Assembly: GCA_910587365.1 (NCBI GenBank) | Contig: CAJUKJ010000006.1 | Location: 85,845 to 109,779, forward strand | DNA: 23,935 bases | Direction: 5' to 3' | From: an uncultured Christensenellaceae bacterium | GTDB taxonomy: Bacteria > Bacillota > Clostridia > Christensenellales > Borkfalkiaceae | Shown: positions 21,975 to 23,935 of the stretch, piece after piece | How positions within the stretch are numbered: position 1 is the first letter of the stretch | Layout of the letters: each line of letters begins with the position of its first letter | Notes under the pieces: model-generated | Told to the model about the DNA's origin: nothing | Seen by the model: only the letters and a program-made list of their open reading frames with translations | Databases searched by the model: none | Translations under genes and position numbers: made by a program

Positions 21975-22802
21975 TTATGCTTTAAACTGAATTTTAAAGC
22001 CACCAGAACCCGTTGCGTAAGTCCAAGCAAGACCTGTACCGAAGCCGCCGTTTTTGACATTTCCTTTCTTATCGTAAATTATAGAATGTATGTAATCTTC
22101 AACTGTCACCGCCCCGAATGAAGTTAAAGACAAATCTCCATTATCTACTTTTATATCAAATCTATTTGCAGGCTTTTTTAACCTAAATTTAACAATAACA
22201 GTCGGATAAACAATATCTGTGGGGTTCTTTTCAGGACTTCCAGTGATAACCCAACGCACAAAATTTTCTCTAATTGGCTCTAAAAGTTTGCGTAATTCTG
22301 CTTTTTCTTCGGTTGTAAAATATTTTGCCGATTTGTCAGTTTGGTGTTTCAGCATTAACGCTTTTAATCTTTCATCGGATATTCCAACTTCACAGCATAT
22401 CGTCTCAACGTCAAATTCAGCGAAAGCCATTTTAGGAACATAGCTTTGCTTGCAACTCATAGCAATTTTCTTTTCATTACCGTTATTATAAATAACTGTT
22501 ATAATTACGTCAGTTTTAGATAATCCACGGGTTTGCCTATGAGGGATTTTACTTGTTGCGCAAATTTCCTTTATATCGGTAAAATCCGTAATGCCACAAC
22601 AGTTTAAAATCGACAAATAAACTTCGTAATCAAGATTAGCAGGTTTTATATTCTGCTTTGCCTTTTGTAAGTTTTCATCGTCAGATAAAATAGTTACGCA
22701 AAATTCTTCGTAAGCATCGCCCAGTTTATCGTGAATAGTGCCATAAGTTAATTCTGCAATTTTGTATTTCTTATATAGTTCTTCCAATAATAGCGATGTC
22801 AT
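21975..22802 (-). CDS. Type II restriction endonuclease, MspI family (predicted C^CGG)
   Basis: A 275-residue protein with clear similarity to R.MspI as I remember its sequence: EFDVETICCEVGISDE (129-144), KHQTDKSAKYFT (152-163), LLEPIRENFVRW (173-184) and the C-terminal GFGTGLAWTYATGS (about 252-265) all have close MspI counterparts, and the length is nearly the same. MspI cuts C^CGG; the same specificity is likely but unproven. Active-site positions by alignment from memory are Asp98 and Lys118, with Ser116 where MspI has Asn, a substitution worth testing. SD AAGGAG is strong, and the gene starts 11 bases after the C gene, so it is under C-protein control. Confidence 0.9.
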   Translation of the reverse strand: MTSLLLEELYKKYKIAELTYGTIHDKLGDAYEEFCVTILSDDENLQKAKQNIKPANLDYEVYLSILNCCGITDFTDIKEICATSKIPHRQTRGLSKTDVIITVIYNNGNEKKIAMSCKQSYVPKMAFAEFDVETICCEVGISDERLKALMLKHQTDKSAKYFTTEEKAELRKLLEPIRENFVRWVITGSPEKNPTDIVYPTVIVKFRLKKPANRFDIKVDNGDLSLTSFGAVTVEDYIHSIIYDKKGNVKNGGFGTGLAWTYATGSGGFKIQFKA

Positions 22803-22813
22803 CTACTTTCTCC

Positions 22814-23020
22814 TTAAAATGTAAAAAATTCAGCAAGGGTAACATTTAAAGCGTTAGCTAATTTTTCTATATTAACGATAGAAATGTTGCGCTTGCCACA
22901 CTCAACGCTTGTAATATAGGTTCTGTCAAGCTGTGCGTTATCGGCTAATTCTTCCTGACTTATACCGATTTTATTGCGTAATTCTTTTACACGTTTTCCT
23001 ACTGCTTGCTTTATATCCAT
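22814..23020 (-). CDS. Restriction-modification controller (C) protein, XRE family
   Basis: A 68-residue helix-turn-helix protein. HTH_3 elements are visible as LRNKIGISQEELADNAQLDR and TYITSVECGKRN; ISIVNIEKLANALNVTLAEFF forms the dimerisation helices. Size and position upstream of the endonuclease match C proteins such as C.PvuII and C.Esp1396I, which activate and later repress their own operon so that methylation precedes restriction. A reading starting at 23071 is rejected: the ATG at 23020 has GAGGT upstream and its predicted promoter lies between the two starts. A C-box lies upstream. Confidence 0.9.
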   Translation of the reverse strand: MDIKQAVGKRVKELRNKIGISQEELADNAQLDRTYITSVECGKRNISIVNIEKLANALNVTLAEFFTF

Positions 23021-23043
23021 TTTGTACCTCACTATAAAAATTA

Positions 23044-23072
23044 TTTTATCATTTTGTGACTTATCTAACAAC
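23044..23072 (-). promoter_or_regulatory. Promoter of the C-R operon
   Basis: TTGTTA (23067-23072), 17 bp, TAAAAT (23044-23049), then a ~17-nt leader with GAGGT. The -35 is poor, as expected for an activator-dependent promoter, and lies between the two halves of the C-box. Confidence 0.72.
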
Positions 23073-23088
23073 GGACTTTAAGTCACAT
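23056..23088. promoter_or_regulatory. C-box operator (controller-protein binding site)
   Basis: Contains the dyad GACTTTAAGTC (23075-23085), which fits the C-box consensus GACT-N3-AGTC, and a second half-site group TGTGACTTAT (23056-23065). The outer arms form a 9-bp perfect inverted repeat (23056-23064 and 23080-23088). The strong dyad is upstream of the C promoter -35 and the second site lies between -35 and -10, the arrangement that gives activation at low and repression at high C-protein levels. Confidence 0.78.
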
Positions 23089-23106
23089 TTATATGGATTA
23101 TAGCTG

Positions 23107-23135
23107 TTGCAAAAATTTATTTGATATGCTATACT
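23107..23135 (+). promoter_or_regulatory. vsr promoter
   Basis: TTGCAA (23107-23112), 17 bp, TATACT (23130-23135), then a short leader with AGGTG before the ATG at 23160. The C-box ends 19 bp upstream of this -35, so the C protein could influence vsr as well. Confidence 0.7.
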
Positions 23136-23159
23136 CTTTTACGAAAAACAGGTGCAGTA

Positions 23160-23600
23160 ATGAGAAAAAAACGGGCTAAAAAATATAGAAATATGTCATC
23201 ACGAAGCTATAATATGGCAATGATAAAAAGTAAAAACACTAATCCTGAGATTTTGTTAAGAAAAGAGTTATGGCAACGTGGGTTTAGATATAGAAAGAAT
23301 TGTAAACAAGTCTATGGCAAACCTGATTTGGTGTTTTTAAGAAAACAAATAGCAGTCTTTATTGACGGTGAATTTTGGCACGGCTATAACTTTGAAGAAA
23401 TTAAGAACAGATTAAAAAGTAATAAAAAATATTGGCTTGAAAAAATTGAACGTAATATGGAAAGAGATTTTGAAATAACACAATTTCTTGTTGAACAGGG
23501 TTGGGCGGTTTTACGTTTTTGGGATTTTGAAATTGAAAACGATTTAAAAAGTTGCGCTGATAAAATTGAAAGAGCTGTAAAAATAAGAGATATTAAGTAA
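23160..23600 (+). CDS. vsr: Very short patch repair (Vsr) DNA mismatch endonuclease
   Basis: A 146-residue endonuclease that nicks 5' of the T in T:G mismatches produced by deamination of 5-methylcytosine, so it protects methylated sites from C-to-T mutation. Signatures: MSSRSYNMAMIKSKNTNPEI, LRKELWQRGFRYR, the metal-binding Asp in GKPDLVF (the equivalent of E. coli Asp51), IDGEFWHGY, and WAVLRFWDFEIE. The Cys residues that bind structural zinc in E. coli Vsr are absent, as in other FWHG-type members. ATG at 23160 is chosen over a TTG at 23121, which lies inside the promoter. Divergent from the C gene; its TAA stop is formed by the first bases of repeat B. Confidence 0.93.
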   Translation: MRKKRAKKYRNMSSRSYNMAMIKSKNTNPEILLRKELWQRGFRYRKNCKQVYGKPDLVFLRKQIAVFIDGEFWHGYNFEEIKNRLKSNKKYWLEKIERNMERDFEITQFLVEQGWAVLRFWDFEIENDLKSCADKIERAVKIRDIK

Positions 23601-23792
23601 ATGGCAGATAGGCGTGAGCTTGTCTTGACAAGCGCGTGGCTGAGAACTCGCGCGTTAAGGAGGCAAAGCCTTCGCAATAGCGTATTGTTACTTTTACTTG
23701 CTAAAAGTCAATCGCGTTACTCTGCGGGTTCTCGTGACCCGTGCGGGAATAAGCCGAAACTCCGCAAGCGGAGTCCTCCCGGCTTAGCGTCG
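23598..23792. repeat. Island repeat, copy B (~190 bp)
   Basis: Partner of 19078-19270 (see its identity there). It starts at the vsr stop codon and continues to GGCTTAGCGTCG. The following stretch to 23845 holds further hairpins (23792-23797/23800-23805 and 23829-23834/23839-23844). No gene is seen between vsr and the tRNA. Confidence 0.92.
23734..23750. repeat. 17-bp match to the tRNA-Glu 3' end, copy B
   Basis: Identical to 23887-23903 in the tRNA gene and to 19212-19228 in repeat A; same orientation in all three. Confidence 0.8.
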
Positions 23793-23845
23793 GCAACAAG
23801 TTGCCTCGCGCGAACCGCGTAGCTTCTCGCAACCGCAAGGTTGCG

Positions 23846-23886
23846 CAAAATAAAAGCAGTAGCCTTTTGCTACTGCTTTTATTTTG
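23846..23886. terminator. tRNA-Glu terminator (bidirectional)
   Basis: Perfect 18-bp stem (arms 23846-23863 and 23869-23886, loop CTTTT) with AAAATAAAA and TTTTATTTT flanks. On the minus strand it begins directly at the tRNA 3' end; on the plus strand it can end vsr transcription. Confidence 0.88.
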
Positions 23887-23935
23887 GTGACCCGTGCGGG
23901 AATCGAACCCACGATACCACCGTGAAAGGGTGATG
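23885..23935 (-). tRNA. tRNA-Glu (anticodon UUC), 3' part, cut by the window end
   Basis: On the minus strand the sequence reads through an anticodon loop CTTTCAC (anticodon TTC, complement near 23924-23926), a variable region, the T-arm GTGGG-TTCGATT-CCCGC, the acceptor strand ACGGGTC, discriminator A and an encoded CCA end. The 5' half lies outside the window. The 3' end is the reference copy for the island boundary repeats. Confidence 0.92.

Larger units (their letters stand above)
17418..23893. mobile_element. Stacked two-cassette accessory island at tRNA-Glu
   Basis: AT-richer segment between the tilS operon and tRNA-Glu. It is divided into cassette 1 (about 17418-19362; FAD oxidoreductase, XRE-membrane regulator) and cassette 2 (about 19363-23893; restriction-modification genes and vsr). 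Each begins with the same 20-mer and ends with a ~190-bp element, a terminator and a GGTGACCC core that in the last copy is the genuine tRNA-Glu 3' end. Insertion at tRNA 3' ends is the classic signature of tyrosine-recombinase islands, but no recombinase gene is in the window, so mobility must be in trans, lost, or by homologous recombination between repeats. The mobile-element call is inference. Confidence 0.65.

Noticed and set aside
17204..23935. Prophage or integrative conjugative element
   Set aside because: No integrase, transposase, structural phage, relaxase or replication genes are visible; only boundary repeats support mobility.

Overview
The window looks like a chromosomal segment of an uncultured, spore-forming, low-to-moderate GC Clostridia-type Bacillota, probably from the gut. 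The main pointers are spoIVA (a spore-coat ATPase found only in endospore formers), a tilS...hpt cluster, BspA-type leucine-rich-repeat surface lipoproteins and A-rich SD/sigma-A signals. I cannot name a genus from the sequence.

Layout. (1) 1-5020: spoIVA, a BspA-like lipoprotein, a small coiled-coil protein and an AT-rich lipoprotein. (2) 5028-10083, minus strand: a tightly packed five-gene operon (SGNH hydrolase, ketopantoate-reductase-like enzyme, two alpha/beta hydrolases, ATP-grasp ligase) with 4-base stop/start overlaps or near-contacts; its pathway is not recognisable. (3) 10166-13503: a DUF378 membrane protein, a 902-residue surface protein with Cys-rich repeats, and a divergent small XRE repressor. 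Two palindromic operators sit inside the promoter region shared by the last two. (4) 13505-17203, minus strand: tilS, two unknown genes, hpt. (5) 17411-23893: an AT-richer accessory island abutting the 3' end of a tRNA-Glu(UUC) gene (23885-23935, cut by the window end).

The island reads as two stacked cassettes bounded by three copies of a tRNA-3'-end-like boundary (17411, 19356, and the real tRNA at 23886). Each boundary carries a terminator hairpin whose stem sequence differs while its A/T flanks are kept. Cassette 1 (about 1.9 kb) carries an FAD-dependent oxidoreductase and an XRE-membrane regulator. Cassette 2 (about 4.5 kb) carries a complete type II restriction-modification system: C protein, MspI-family endonuclease, SPPY-type amino-methyltransferase, C5-cytosine methyltransferase, an unknown 144-residue protein, and a divergent Vsr mismatch endonuclease. 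Both cassettes end in a ~190-bp hairpin-rich element (19078-19270 and 23598-23792, about 97% identical), which itself contains 17 bp identical to the tRNA-Glu 3' end. No integrase or transposase is visible.

A second theme is promoter architecture. At five genes (tilS, the SGNH gene, the FAD gene, the SPPY methyltransferase, the small XRE gene) a -10 hexamer TANAAT lies exactly 6 nt before the ATG, with no Shine-Dalgarno sequence; four of these also have a -35 at 17 bp. This predicts transcripts starting on the A of ATG, i.e. leaderless mRNAs, alongside ordinary SD-led genes. All functional statements are by recognition of motifs; no database search was run.
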